Shown here piece by piece: positions 53,269-63,577 of a stretch of 64,000 nt of DNA (its first letter is position 1; the number at the start of each line of letters is the position of its first letter). Source of the DNA: Streptomyces pinistramenti (lineage in GTDB: Bacteria > Actinomycetota > Actinomycetes > Streptomycetales > Streptomycetaceae); NCBI RefSeq assembly GCF_020564935.1, contig NZ_JAJCXB010000015.1, positions 1 to 64,000 of the forward strand, in the 5' to 3' direction. The notes beneath the pieces are model-generated. The model was not told where the DNA came from, searched no databases, and was given only the letters and a program-made list of their open reading frames with translations. A program made the position numbers and the translations under genes.

Positions 53269-54609
53269 CTACAGCGAGGGTGTGTTGGTGACGGAGGGGG
53301 CGGTCGGGGCGGACGAGGCACCGGTTGTTCCGCGGACCGCCGGGTCCGCCCCGCGGTGCGCCGCCGGTGCGCCGTTCCCGGGCCGGCGCACGGCGGTGAG
53401 GATCCGGCGCGCCAGGCGCCGTCCGCGCGCGCGGGCCCACCCCAGAACGCGCCGCAGCGCCCGCCGCCTGCGGGTGGACCGCAGTTCCTCGAAGAGGCGC
53501 TGGTAGCGGGCGGCGATCGGCCCGGGGTCGTAGCGCGTCGCGCTGTGCAGCGCGGCGGCGGCCATCCGCCCGCGGCGCTCCGGATCCTCGACCAGCGTGA
53601 GCAGGGCACCGGCCAGCGCCATCCCGTCGCCGCGCGGTACCAGCAGCCCGTCCGTGCCGTCCGTGATGATCTCGGCGGGGCCCAGCGGGCAGTCGGTGCT
53701 GACGACCGGCACGCCGCAGCGCATCGCCTCGACGAGCGTCATGCCGAAGGACTCGGCGTCCGACGCGGAGGCGACGACGGCGGCCTTGGCGAACTCCGCC
53801 TCGATCGGCGAGCGCGGACCGGTCAGCTCCGCCCGGTCGCCGAGGCCGAGTCCGTCGATCAGCTGCTGGAGCCCGGCCCGCTCGGCGCCGCCGCCGTGGA
53901 TCCGCAGGCGCCAGTCCGGGTGCTTGGCCGCGACCGCGGAGAACGCCTCGATCAGCAGGTCGAAACGCTTGCCGGGGACCAGCCGGCCGGCCGCCGCGAT
54001 CACCTTGCCGGTGCCGTCGGACGGCGGGACCTGCGGCGCGGGCACGATGTTGGGCACCGCCTGGATGCGGACGCCGGGCAGCGGCATCCGGGCGCGGTAG
54101 ACCGCGGCGTCCGCCTCGGTGGTGGTGACCACGGCGTCCAGCGTCCGGTAGTGGCGGGCGAGTTCGGCCCGCAGCCGCTTGCCGTGCGCGTCGTGGCGCA
54201 GGTGTTCCTGGGCGATGCGCAGCGCGCGGTGCGGGGCGAAGCGGGCCACGTAGACGTTGATGCCGGGACGGGTGCCGATCACCACGTCCGCGTCGGTGGC
54301 CCGCAGGTGGGCGGCGGCCCGGATGTCGACCAGCCGGCTGTACTGCTCGTACCGCTTCTCGGCCGCGGGGAAGTCGTGCGCGGGCTCGGAGAACCGCGGG
54401 TCCGCCATGTCGTCGCTGCCGACCCGGGTGTCCACCAGCGGGACGAGCCGCACCCGGGGGTCGACGGCGAACCGCGGGACCTCCCGGTGGCGCAGCATCG
54501 AGACGATCTCCACGTCGTGCCGGTCGGCGAGGGCGGCGGCGAGATTGAGCGTGGTGCGGATGGTGCCGCCGATGGCATAGGCGTTGTGCAGCAGGAGGGT
54601 GATCTTCAT
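53269..54609 (-). CDS. GT4-family glycosyltransferase
   Basis: A 446-residue GT-B-fold retaining glycosyltransferase. The N-terminal acceptor domain begins KITLLLHNAYAIGGTIRTTLNLAAALADRHDVEI. The C-terminal donor domain has the GAAGRLVPGKRFDLLIEAF-like segment (IAAAGRLVPGKRFD) and the E-x7-E motif in DAESFGMTLVEAMRCGVPVVST, binding a nucleotide sugar. The last 70 residues are basic then low-complexity (RRRRALRRVLGWARARGRRL), possibly for membrane association. Such stand-alone enzymes may act in wall teichoic acid, exopolysaccharide or glycolipid synthesis; the donor and acceptor cannot be read here. It is divergent from the two-component genes at 54817. Confidence 0.88.
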   Translation of the reverse strand: MKITLLLHNAYAIGGTIRTTLNLAAALADRHDVEIVSMLRHREVPRFAVDPRVRLVPLVDTRVGSDDMADPRFSEPAHDFPAAEKRYEQYSRLVDIRAAAHLRATDADVVIGTRPGINVYVARFAPHRALRIAQEHLRHDAHGKRLRAELARHYRTLDAVVTTTEADAAVYRARMPLPGVRIQAVPNIVPAPQVPPSDGTGKVIAAAGRLVPGKRFDLLIEAFSAVAAKHPDWRLRIHGGGAERAGLQQLIDGLGLGDRAELTGPRSPIEAEFAKAAVVASASDAESFGMTLVEAMRCGVPVVSTDCPLGPAEIITDGTDGLLVPRGDGMALAGALLTLVEDPERRGRMAAAALHSATRYDPGPIAARYQRLFEELRSTRRRRALRRVLGWARARGRRLARRILTAVRRPGNGAPAAHRGADPAVRGTTGASSAPTAPSVTNTPSL

Positions 54610-54816
54610 CCGGTCTTTCCCGGTAGGTACGCCGCGTCTCTCCGGCCGTCCGGCCCGGCGCGGCGGCCGGACGCCCCGGGCCTACCGTCCGGCCCGTGGC
54701 CACGCTGGCGGCACGGGGTAAGCCCGCGGCGTGGTCCGGGTGAGAGCCCGGTAAGAAAGCCGCGGGGGCCCCACGGCCCTGAGCGCCCGACCCACCGGGC
54801 TTGGCAGACTTGCCGG

Positions 54817-55560
54817 GTGACCTACGCCGTACTGCTCGCCGAGGACGACCGCCCGATCCGCACCGCCCTGGAGCGCGCCCTGACGCTGGAGGGCTACCGG
54901 GTGACCGCGGTCGCCGACGGGATCCAGGCACTGGCGGCGGCGCACCGCGAGCGGCCCGACGTCATCCTGCTGGACGTGATGATGCCGGGCATCGACGGGC
55001 TCCAGGTCTGCCAGGTGCTGCGGGCCGAACAGGACCGCACCCCCGTCCTCATGCTCACCGCCCGGGTCGAGACCGCCGACCGGATCGCCGGGCTCGACGC
55101 CGGTGCGGACGACTACGTCGTCAAGCCCTTCGAGGTCGAGGAGGTCTTCGCCCGGCTGCGCGCGCTGCTGCGGCGGACCGCGCCGGACGGCGAGTACGGC
55201 GACCGGGACGGCGCGGCGGCCGACGAGCCGGGCGCCGGGTACGAGCGCGCGGCGGACAGCGGGGTCGTCGAAGCGGCCGACCTGCGGATCGACGGGCCGT
55301 CCCGCAGGGCCTGGCGCGGCGGACGCGAACTGGAGCTGACCCGCACCGAGTTCGAGCTGCTGGAGCTGCTGGTGCGCAACGCCGGCATCGTGCTGGACCA
55401 CTCGACGATCTACGACCGCATCTGGGGCTACGACTTCGGCCCCGGCTCCAAGAACCTCGCGGTGTACGTCGGCTATCTGCGGCGCAAGGTGGACGTGCCG
55501 GGCAGCAGGCCGCTGATCCACACGGTGCGCGGCATCGGATACGTCCTGCGGGAGGACTGA
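54817..55560 (+). CDS. OmpR-family response regulator (MprA/TcrX-like)
   Basis: A 247-residue response regulator. The receiver domain (1-122) has acidic residues at EDD (9-11), phospho-acceptor Asp53 in VILLDVMMPGIDG, and Lys in DYVVKPFE. A Gly/Asp/Ala-rich linker (about 123-150) leads to a winged-helix DNA-binding domain (about 150-247) with LTRTEFELLELLVRNAG, KNLAVYVGYLRRKVD and VRGIGYVLRED. The GTG at 54817 gives the proper N-terminus but has no evident ribosome binding site, so a leaderless transcript is possible. The cognate kinase gene starts 1 base after its stop. Confidence 0.93.
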   Translation: MTYAVLLAEDDRPIRTALERALTLEGYRVTAVADGIQALAAAHRERPDVILLDVMMPGIDGLQVCQVLRAEQDRTPVLMLTARVETADRIAGLDAGADDYVVKPFEVEEVFARLRALLRRTAPDGEYGDRDGAAADEPGAGYERAADSGVVEAADLRIDGPSRRAWRGGRELELTRTEFELLELLVRNAGIVLDHSTIYDRIWGYDFGPGSKNLAVYVGYLRRKVDVPGSRPLIHTVRGIGYVLRED

Positions 55561-55561
55561 G

Positions 55562-57052
55562 GTGGGCACGGGCGGCGGCCGGCCCCGGGCCCGGCCGGGC
55601 CCCTGGCTCCGCCGGCTCCGCGCACGGCTGCGGGACCGTGCGCCGGCCAGTGCGCGCACCTCCTTCGCGGTGACCTTCGCCGCCGGCGCCGCGGCGGTGA
55701 CCGTGCTGGTCGGCGTGCTCAGCTACGACGCCGCGGCGCGGCTGGTGCGGGTGGACGAGAAGTCGGTGTTCTCCGGGGTCGTGGGCGATCTCAGGGACCA
55801 GGTGCGGGAGAAGCCGTTCGGGCCCGCGGACTACACGGCCGCCGACGCGGACCACGACGGCCCGCGGGACGACCTCACCCGGCCGACCCGCACCGACGTC
55901 CAGGTGCTGGACGCGGACGGCCGGACCGTGGACCCGGGGCGCCCGCGGCTCCCGGTCGGCGCGGCGGAACGGAAGCTGGCAGGCGCGGCGCAGGCCGGTC
56001 GGTACGCGGAGCGCGAGGCGACGGCGGGCGGTGACGCGTACCACCTCGCGACGGTCGCGCTCGGCGGCGGGCGCGGCGCGGTACAGGTCGCGCAGAAGTC
56101 CAGCGCTTCCGAAGAGCTGCTGGCCGAACTCCAGCTGCGCACCGCCCTGTTGGCGGCCGCGGTCCTGGTGGTGGCCGGGGCGGCGGGCTGGTGGCTGGCG
56201 CGCCGGATCACCGGCCGGCTGGTCCGGCTCACCTCGGTCGCCGAGAGCGTCGCCGAGCACGGCAGGCTGGACGTGCCGGTGCCGGTCGCAGGACGGGACG
56301 AGGTCGGGCGGCTGGGCCGGGCCTTCGATGACATGCTCGGGCGGCTGGCGCGCTCGGCCTGGGACCAGCAGCGGCTCGCCCAGGACGCGGGCCACGAGCT
56401 GCGGACGCCGCTGACCTCGCTGCGCACCAACATCTCGCTGCTGCACCGCTTCGATGAACTGCCGCCCGCCGCCCGCGAGGAGCTGCTGGCCGACCTGTCG
56501 GGCGAGGCGCGCGAGTTGACCGACCTGGTGAACGAGCTGGTGGACCTGGCGGCCGGCCGTCGGGACGCCGATCCGCTGAGCGAGGTGGGCCTGGCGGACG
56601 TGGCGCAGAAGGCGGCGGCCGCGGCCCGCAGGCGCACCGGCCGGGAGATCACCGTACGCACCGAACACCCCGTGGTGGTCGAGGGCCGCCCGGCCGCGCT
56701 GCACCGGGCCCTGTCCAACCTGCTGGAGAACGCCGCCAAGTTCGACGCGGGCGGGGCGGCGCCGATCGAGGTCGTGGTCACCGGCGACCGGATGGAGGTG
56801 CTCGACCGCGGCCCCGGGATCGCGGACGCGGACCTCTCCCGGGTCTTCGACCGCTTCTACCGTGCGCCGGCCGCCCGCGGGCTGCCCGGCTCGGGACTCG
56901 GCCTCGCCATCGTCCGCGAGATCGCCGCGGCCCACGGCGGCCACGCCTTCGCCGCCCACCGCCCCGGCGGCGGCGCGGTGCTGGGCTTCACCGTCGGCCC
57001 GGGACCGCCGCCGCCGACCGGGAGCGACGCCGCGGATATCCAGGGCGGGTGA
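55562..57052 (+). CDS. Sensor histidine kinase (MprB/TcrY-like)
   Basis: A 496-residue membrane sensor, partner of the response regulator just upstream. Helices at about 33-54 and 193-213 flank an extracytoplasmic sensing domain rich in Asp and Arg. A HAMP domain (about 213-266), the dimerisation domain with His278 in AQDAGHELRTPLTSLR, and the ATPase domain (NLLENAAKFD, DRGPGIADADL, GSGLGLAIVREIA) follow. This matches MprB-type kinases that sense envelope stress in actinobacteria. The signal here is unknown. A GC-rich hairpin follows the stop codon. Confidence 0.93.
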   Translation: MGTGGGRPRARPGPWLRRLRARLRDRAPASARTSFAVTFAAGAAAVTVLVGVLSYDAAARLVRVDEKSVFSGVVGDLRDQVREKPFGPADYTAADADHDGPRDDLTRPTRTDVQVLDADGRTVDPGRPRLPVGAAERKLAGAAQAGRYAEREATAGGDAYHLATVALGGGRGAVQVAQKSSASEELLAELQLRTALLAAAVLVVAGAAGWWLARRITGRLVRLTSVAESVAEHGRLDVPVPVAGRDEVGRLGRAFDDMLGRLARSAWDQQRLAQDAGHELRTPLTSLRTNISLLHRFDELPPAAREELLADLSGEARELTDLVNELVDLAAGRRDADPLSEVGLADVAQKAAAAARRRTGREITVRTEHPVVVEGRPAALHRALSNLLENAAKFDAGGAAPIEVVVTGDRMEVLDRGPGIADADLSRVFDRFYRAPAARGLPGSGLGLAIVREIAAAHGGHAFAAHRPGGGAVLGFTVGPGPPPPTGSDAADIQGG

Positions 57053-57066
57053 CCGGGCGGCCGAAA

Positions 57067-57094
57067 GGGGGCGCCCGCGGCCGCGTGCGCCCCC
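57067..57094 (+). terminator. Hairpin after the histidine kinase gene
   Basis: GGGGGCGC (57067-57074) pairs perfectly with GCGCCCCC (57087-57094) around 12 bases, 15 bases past the stop codon. Confidence 0.6.
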
Positions 57095-57325
57095 TCATGA
57101 CATCACTACGCCCCCGGTCGGAGGGGTTTCGGGCGGCTGCGCGCCGCGCGCCGGTGGCCGAAAACCCATGAGTCGATGACGAACGCTCCAGGTCTTCCCC
57201 CGGTCTTCGCCAAGCGGGCATGGACCGGTGAGTAGGGGAGCACCACTGTGCTGGGTGCCGCCGGACGTGGGGTCCGTACCGGCATCCGCACCGGAAACCA
57301 TCGCACCATCTGGGGGACAGTACCG

Positions 57326-57625
57326 ATGGACATACCCTTCCGCCCCGCCGCCGACCACCCGGAATCACACCGTCCGACACTCACCTCCACCCGCTGCGCC
57401 GCCGCGTCCGCCGAGGACCCGACGCCGTGCGAGGGCCCGCACGCGGCCGCCACGATCGTCTCCGGGGACGGCACGGAGGTGGCCGGCTGTCTGCACCACT
57501 GCGCCCGGCTGCTGGCCGGCCTGGACGGCGGCCGGGTCCACCCCTTCGTACCGGTGGACCATTCCCTGGAGATCTACTCCCGTGCGGGTGAACTCCCGCC
57601 GTTCGCCTGGGAGATAGGCAGGTAG
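57326..57625 (+). CDS. Small hypothetical protein
   Basis: A 99-residue protein, no family recognised. It starts MDIPFRPAADHPE; the middle has three cysteines and several histidines (TPCEGPHAAATIV, VAGCLHHCARLLAGL), then VHPFVPVDHSLEIYSRAGELPPFAWEIGR. ATG 57326 follows GGGGGAC, a reasonable ribosome binding site. A strong terminator lies 14 bases beyond the stop, which supports it as a real transcribed gene. The 273 bases between the kinase stop and this start hold one hairpin and no other gene I can support. Confidence 0.5.
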   Translation: MDIPFRPAADHPESHRPTLTSTRCAAASAEDPTPCEGPHAAATIVSGDGTEVAGCLHHCARLLAGLDGGRVHPFVPVDHSLEIYSRAGELPPFAWEIGR

Positions 57626-57638
57626 CGGCGGCTTCCCG

Positions 57639-57672
57639 CAGGGCGGCGGGGCCGGTGGGCCCCGCCGCCCTG
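57639..57672. terminator. Bidirectional terminator before the MarR gene end
   Basis: A perfect 15-base-pair stem (57639-57653 with 57658-57672) closes on the tetraloop GGTG, between two convergent stop codons. Confidence 0.8.
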
Positions 57673-57694
57673 TCGCTTCCCCCGGCGCCGCGCC

Positions 57695-58159
57695 CTACCG
57701 GCTCGGTGCGGCGGGCCCGGCGGGATGGCGGAGGTCCTCGGCGGCGTTCGAGACGCGCTGGAGCAGGTCAAGGAACACGGTCCGCTCGGCCGGTTCCAGT
57801 GGGGCGAGGAAGACCTGGTTCATCCGGGCGGTGCGCACCGCGAGCTTCTTGTGCACCCGTACGCCCTCGTCGGTGGCGCGTAGCACCGAGCGCCGGCCGT
57901 CGTGCGGATCGCGGACCTTGCCCACCATGCCGCGCGCGACGAGCCGGCGGATCACCTCGGCGATGGTCGACCGGTCCAGGCCGACCCGCTCGCCGACCGT
58001 GCGCTGGTCGAGCCCGTCCTCGTCGACCAGCGCGTTCAGTACGGCGAACTGCGGTGAGGTGACCTCCTCCGAGACGATGGTGTTCCACAGCAGGGTGTGC
58101 GCCTGCTGGAAGCGGCGGGCCAGATGGCCCGGATGGCTGCTGAGGTCGAGCGTGGGCAC
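57695..58159 (-). CDS. MarR-family transcriptional regulator
   Basis: A 154-residue winged-helix regulator. Helical ends flank the DNA-binding core with SPQFAVLNALVDEDGLDQRTVGERVGLDRSTIAEVIRRL and the wing VRDPHDGRRSVLRATDEG. GTG 58159 has GGGGAGGG upstream; GTG 58189 would add ten residues. MarR proteins usually repress a neighbouring efflux or catabolic gene, but none is divergent from it within the short upstream spacer, so its target may lie elsewhere. The spacer 58160-58338 shows nothing definite. Confidence 0.9.
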   Translation of the reverse strand: MPTLDLSSHPGHLARRFQQAHTLLWNTIVSEEVTSPQFAVLNALVDEDGLDQRTVGERVGLDRSTIAEVIRRLVARGMVGKVRDPHDGRRSVLRATDEGVRVHKKLAVRTARMNQVFLAPLEPAERTVFLDLLQRVSNAAEDLRHPAGPAAPSR

Positions 58160-58338
58160 GCCGGGCCCTCCCCGTGATCGTGTGGACACCGTGCGTGTCG
58201 CAGTGATGGACGTTCAGTCTACCGGGGCACATTTCGTGCACGGAGGGACTTGAACCGGGCTACTGGCCGCGACGGAAGTCGACTTGGCGGCAGCTGGTCA
58301 GTGCGCTGAGTAAATAACCGGGCGGTCACGGAACGGCC

Positions 58339-58384
58339 GACGGCCGCAGGCCCGCCCGCCGCGGGGCGGCCCTGCGGCCGTCGT
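58339..58384 (-). terminator. Terminator of sdaA
   Basis: CGACGGCCGCAGG (58339-58351) pairs perfectly with CCTGCGGCCGTCG (58372-58384), with additional GC pairing inside. It lies 22 bases past the sdaA stop codon. Confidence 0.75.
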
Positions 58385-58405
58385 CGAACGCTCCGCCGCC
58401 TGCGG

Positions 58406-59788
<1,383 letters not shown>

Positions 59789-59892
59789 GGTGGCGAACTC
59801 CCTTGTCTGCTCGTGGTGGACGGTGGAGCAATGGGGTGGTTGATACGTTTCTGCGCCGACTGATGAGCGTAACCCGGACCGGGCGCCCGTGG

Positions 59893-61563
59893 TCAGACGG
59901 CAACCGTCGGGCGGTCGTCCTCCGGGGTAACGGGCGGTGCCGCGGCCGCGGGGGCGGCCTCCGGCGGGGCGGCGGCCGCGGGTTCCGCGCCGGCCAGGCC
60001 CGCGTGATGGGCCCGGACCCCGGCGCGTACCGCCCAGAAGTAGAAGGCCACGGCCGAGACGGCGACCAGCGCGATGTCCAGGCCGCCGGGAATGATGCCA
60101 CGGCCGCCGAAGTCCGGGCTGCCCAGCGCGGAGACCAGCGCCATCCACAGCAGGAAGGCGACCATCCACCACGCCGGCGCGAACTGCCCGCGCAGCCGCC
60201 GGCCGGTCCGGCGCAGCACCAGCGCGGCGACGGGCACCGCGATGAGGGTGAGCGCCGCCACCTTGGCGGTGTCCGGCGACCGCGACCAGTACAGCGCGCA
60301 GGCCGCGAAGGCGAAGGTGACCGGGCACAGGACGGCGGCGGCCGGGAGGCGGAACGGGCGCGGCAGATCCGGCTTCGTCCGCCGGAAGACCCCGACCGCG
60401 ACCGGGCCGATCAGATACGAGATGACCATGGCCGCCGAGATCACCCCGGCCAGCGCCTCCCAGCTGTGCCCGACGGTGACCAGCAGCAGGACGGAGAAGC
60501 CGAGGTTGAGCCACATCGCCGGGCGCGCGGTGCCGTACCTGGGGTGCACGGCCGCCAGCTTCTTCGGGAAGAAGCCGGTCTCGGCGATGTTCTGGACCAT
60601 GTAGGAGGCCGAGGCGACGTTGGCGATGTTCGATCCGGCCGGCGAGATGAAGGCGCCGAACTGGAGCATCGTGACGACCCAGTGCAGCATCAGCAGCTTG
60701 GCGAGATCGGCGAACGGCGAACTGAAGTCCACGCCCCGCCAGCCGCCCGCGGTGGTGAGCTGCTCGGGCGGTACGGCGCCCAGGTACGCGGTCTGGAGCG
60801 CCAGGTAGATCACCAGGCCCAGGGCGAGTGCCCCGACCAGTGCGACCGGGATGGCCCGGCCCGGGTTCCTGGCCGCGCCGCCGAGGTTGACCACGGCCTG
60901 GAAGCCGTTGAAGGCGAAGACGACGCCGGACGTGGTGACGGCGGTCAGCACCGCGGACCAGCCGTACGGGGCGAAGCCGCCGTGCGCGGTGAAGTTGGAG
61001 GTGTGGAAGCCGGAGGCGATCAGGGCGGCCACCGCGAGGACCGGGATCACGAACTTGACCAGGGTCAGGACGGTGTTCGCGCGGGCCAGCAGCTGAACCG
61101 ACCAGTAGCAGGTCAGCCACAGTGCGAAGGTCAGGACCAGCGCGACGCCGATGCCCGAAACGGTCAGCTCGTGGCGCTCCCCGTCGACCAGGCCGCGGGC
61201 CCAGCCGAAGCTCCAGGAGGACATGTACTGGGTGGCGGCGATCGACTCGATCGGGATGAGCGAGGCGACGGCGATCCACACCGCCCAGCCGGTGAGGAAG
61301 CCCAGGACGGGCCCGTGCGAGAGATGGCCGTAGCGGGCCATCCCGCCGGGTATCGGGTACGCCGAGCCGACCTCCGCGTACGTCATGGCGATCATGCCGA
61401 TGAGGAGGGCGCCGATCACCCAGGCGGCCAGCGCGGCGGGGCCCGCCACCTGGGCGGCGGTGCCGGCGCCGAAGAGCCAGCCGGAGCCGAAGATCGACCC
61501 GATGCCGATCATGATGAGGGCGAAGAGGCTGAGCCCCTTCCTGTTGCCCGCGCTCATGTCCAT
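59893..61563 (-). CDS. APC-family amino acid permease
   Basis: A 556-residue transporter with about twelve membrane helices. The APC signature lies at the N-terminus ([24 protein letters not shown]), followed by [12 protein letters not shown] and [24 protein letters not shown] in helix 6. The C-terminus ends in an Ala/Pro/Glu-rich tail (about 520-556). Its place between glyA and sdaA suggests serine, glycine or alanine transport, which is inference. The start is uncertain: ATG 61563 or 61557 fit the conserved N-terminus but lack a close ribosome binding site; GTG 61605 has AAGGTGG upstream. Confidence 0.85.
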   Translation of the reverse strand: MDMSAGNRKGLSLFALIMIGIGSIFGSGWLFGAGTAAQVAGPAALAAWVIGALLIGMIAMTYAEVGSAYPIPGGMARYGHLSHGPVLGFLTGWAVWIAVASLIPIESIAATQYMSSWSFGWARGLVDGERHELTVSGIGVALVLTFALWLTCYWSVQLLARANTVLTLVKFVIPVLAVAALIASGFHTSNFTAHGGFAPYGWSAVLTAVTTSGVVFAFNGFQAVVNLGGAARNPGRAIPVALVGALALGLVIYLALQTAYLGAVPPEQLTTAGGWRGVDFSSPFADLAKLLMLHWVVTMLQFGAFISPAGSNIANVASASYMVQNIAETGFFPKKLAAVHPRYGTARPAMWLNLGFSVLLLVTVGHSWEALAGVISAAMVISYLIGPVAVGVFRRTKPDLPRPFRLPAAAVLCPVTFAFAACALYWSRSPDTAKVAALTLIAVPVAALVLRRTGRRLRGQFAPAWWMVAFLLWMALVSALGSPDFGGRGIIPGGLDIALVAVSAVAFYFWAVRAGVRAHHAGLAGAEPAAAAPPEAAPAAAAPPVTPEDDRPTVAV

Positions 61564-61659
61564 GGAGTGCGTGTGTCCGTCCTCTGTCGCGGAAACCCCC
61601 GTCACCGAGGGCGATACCACCTTATGTGCCGACAAATGCACGGATTGCGGGCAGGCAGA

Positions 61660-61694
61660 CCGCGAGCCCGGGACCAACGGCCCCGGGCTCGCGG
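61660..61694 (-). terminator. Terminator of glyA
   Basis: CCGCGAGCCCGGG (61660-61672) pairs perfectly with CCCGGGCTCGCGG (61682-61694) around 9 bases. It sits between glyA and the permease gene, so the permease and sdaA probably have their own promoter or depend on read-through. Confidence 0.75.
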
Positions 61695-61775
61695 CCCGTT
61701 CACCTTCCGGATGCCGGCGGACCGGCCTCGGGAAGGCTCAGTTCGTGCATCGCGTCACATCGTGGCGCGTGCCCC

Positions 61776-63035
61776 TCAGAGCGAGGGGTAGAGCGGGTAC
61801 TTCTCGGCGAGCGCGGTGACCCGGGCCTTGAGGGACTCGGTGTCGTACGACGGCTTGAGCGCCTCGGCGATGATGTCGGCGACCTCGCGGAAGTCGGCCT
61901 CCTGGAAGCCGCGGGTGGCCAGCGCCGGGGTGCCGATGCGCAGGCCGGAGGTGACCATCGGGGGCCGCGGGTCGTTCGGGACCGCGTTGCGGTTGACCGT
62001 GATGCCGACCTCGTGGAGGCGGTCCTCGGCCTGCTGGCCGTCAAGCCGGCTGTGACGCAGGTCGACGAGGACGAGGTGGACGTCGGTGCCGCCGGACAGG
62101 ACCGAGACGCCGTGCTCGGTGACGTCGTCCTGGACGAGGCGTTCGGCCAGGATGCGGGCACCGTCCAGGGTGCGCTGCTGGCGCTCCTTGAAGTCGTCCG
62201 ATGCGGCGACCTTGAAGGACACCGCCTTCGCCGCGATGACGTGCTCCAGGGGACCGCCCTGCTGGCCCGGGAAGACCGCCGAGTTGATCTTCTTGGCGAG
62301 GTCCTGGGTGGAGAGGATGACGCCGCCGCGGGGGCCGCCGAGGGTCTTGTGGGTGGTGGTGGTCACGACGTGGGCGTGCGGCACGGGCGAGGGGTGCAGG
62401 CCCGCGGCGACCAGACCGGCGAAGTGCGCCATGTCGACCATCAGGTACGCGCCGACCTCGTCCGCGATGCGGCGGAACTCCGCGAAGTCCAGCTGACGCG
62501 GGTAGGCGGACCAGCCGGCCACGATCAGCTTCGGGCGGTGCTCCTTGGCGAGGCGCTCGACCTCTTCCATGTCGACCAGGTTCGACTTCTCGTCGACGTG
62601 GTAGGGGACCACGTTGTAGAGCTTGCCGGAGAAGTTGATCTTCATGCCGTGGGTGAGGTGGCCGCCGTGGGCGAGATTGAGGCCCAGGATGGTGTCGCCC
62701 GGCTTGATGAGGGCGAACATGGCGGCGGCGTTGGCCTGTGCGCCGGAGTGCGGCTGGACGTTGGCGGCCTCGGCGCCGAAGAGCGCCTTGATGCGGTCGA
62801 TGGCGATCTGCTCGACGACGTCGACGTGTTCGCAGCCGCCGTAGTAGCGGCGGCCGGGGTAGCCCTCGGCGTATTTGTTGGTGAGGACGGAGCCCTGGGC
62901 CTCCATGACGGCGACCGGAGCGAAGTTCTCCGAGGCGATCATTTCGAGGGTGGACTGCTGGCGGTGCAGCTCGGCATCGACGGCGGCGGCGACGTCGGGG
63001 TCGAGGTCATGGAGGGAGCTGTTGAGAAGCGACAT
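61776..63035 (-). CDS. glyA: Serine hydroxymethyltransferase
   Basis: PLP enzyme that interconverts serine plus tetrahydrofolate and glycine plus 5,10-methylene-tetrahydrofolate. The 419-residue length is typical. Motifs include [26 protein letters not shown], the substrate and folate region [10 protein letters not shown], and the PLP-lysine loop [18 protein letters not shown] 63035 follows AGGAAAG. It lies 65 bases downstream of gcvH and, with the glycine cleavage proteins, uses the one-carbon unit released from one glycine to turn another into serine. Confidence 0.97.
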   Translation of the reverse strand: MSLLNSSLHDLDPDVAAAVDAELHRQQSTLEMIASENFAPVAVMEAQGSVLTNKYAEGYPGRRYYGGCEHVDVVEQIAIDRIKALFGAEAANVQPHSGAQANAAAMFALIKPGDTILGLNLAHGGHLTHGMKINFSGKLYNVVPYHVDEKSNLVDMEEVERLAKEHRPKLIVAGWSAYPRQLDFAEFRRIADEVGAYLMVDMAHFAGLVAAGLHPSPVPHAHVVTTTTHKTLGGPRGGVILSTQDLAKKINSAVFPGQQGGPLEHVIAAKAVSFKVAASDDFKERQQRTLDGARILAERLVQDDVTEHGVSVLSGGTDVHLVLVDLRHSRLDGQQAEDRLHEVGITVNRNAVPNDPRPPMVTSGLRIGTPALATRGFQEADFREVADIIAEALKPSYDTESLKARVTALAEKYPLYPSL

Positions 63036-63100
63036 GAGTCTTTCCTGGGGAGTCAGGGGGCGCGAAGCGCTTCCGGGACGGGCGGGGCGGAGCGGCGTAC

Positions 63101-63478
63101 TCAGCCGGCGGTGAAGGCGGTGTACTCGTCAGCGGAGAGCAGGTCACCCGGCTCGGCGGTGATCTTCACCTTGAACAGCCAGCCGCCCTCGAACGGGGCG
63201 GAGTTCACCAGCGAAGGGTCATCGGTGACGACCTCGTTGACCTCGATGATCTCGCCGTCGACCGGCGCGTAGAGATCGCTGACCGACTTGGTCGACTCCA
63301 GCTCACCGCAGCTCTCGCCCGCCGTGACCGTGGCACCGACCTCAGGAAGCTGCACGAAGACGACATCGCCGAGCGCGTTCGCCGCGTGCTCCGTGATGCC
63401 GACCGTCGAGACGCCGTCCTCGGCGACCGACAGCCACTCGTGCTCCTTGCTGTAGCGCAGCTGCTGGGGGTTGCTCAT
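63101..63478 (-). CDS. gcvH: Glycine cleavage system H protein
   Basis: Lipoyl carrier of the glycine cleavage complex, shuttling the aminomethyl group from the P to the T protein. The 125-residue protein has the typical opening [10 protein letters not shown] and the lipoyl-lysine hairpin [15 protein letters not shown] (Lys64), ending [13 protein letters not shown] 63478 follows CAGGAG. It is between gcvT and glyA on the same strand. Confidence 0.96.
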   Translation of the reverse strand: MSNPQQLRYSKEHEWLSVAEDGVSTVGITEHAANALGDVVFVQLPEVGATVTAGESCGELESTKSVSDLYAPVDGEIIEVNEVVTDDPSLVNSAPFEGGWLFKVKITAEPGDLLSADEYTAFTAG

Positions 63479-63577
63479 GGGTCGATTCTCCTGTACGCGA
63501 AGGGGTGATCGTGAAAGGGGTCTTGCACAGTGAGACACACGGGGTGCGGCGGCGCCGGGGTGTGCCCCGGGAGCGGG

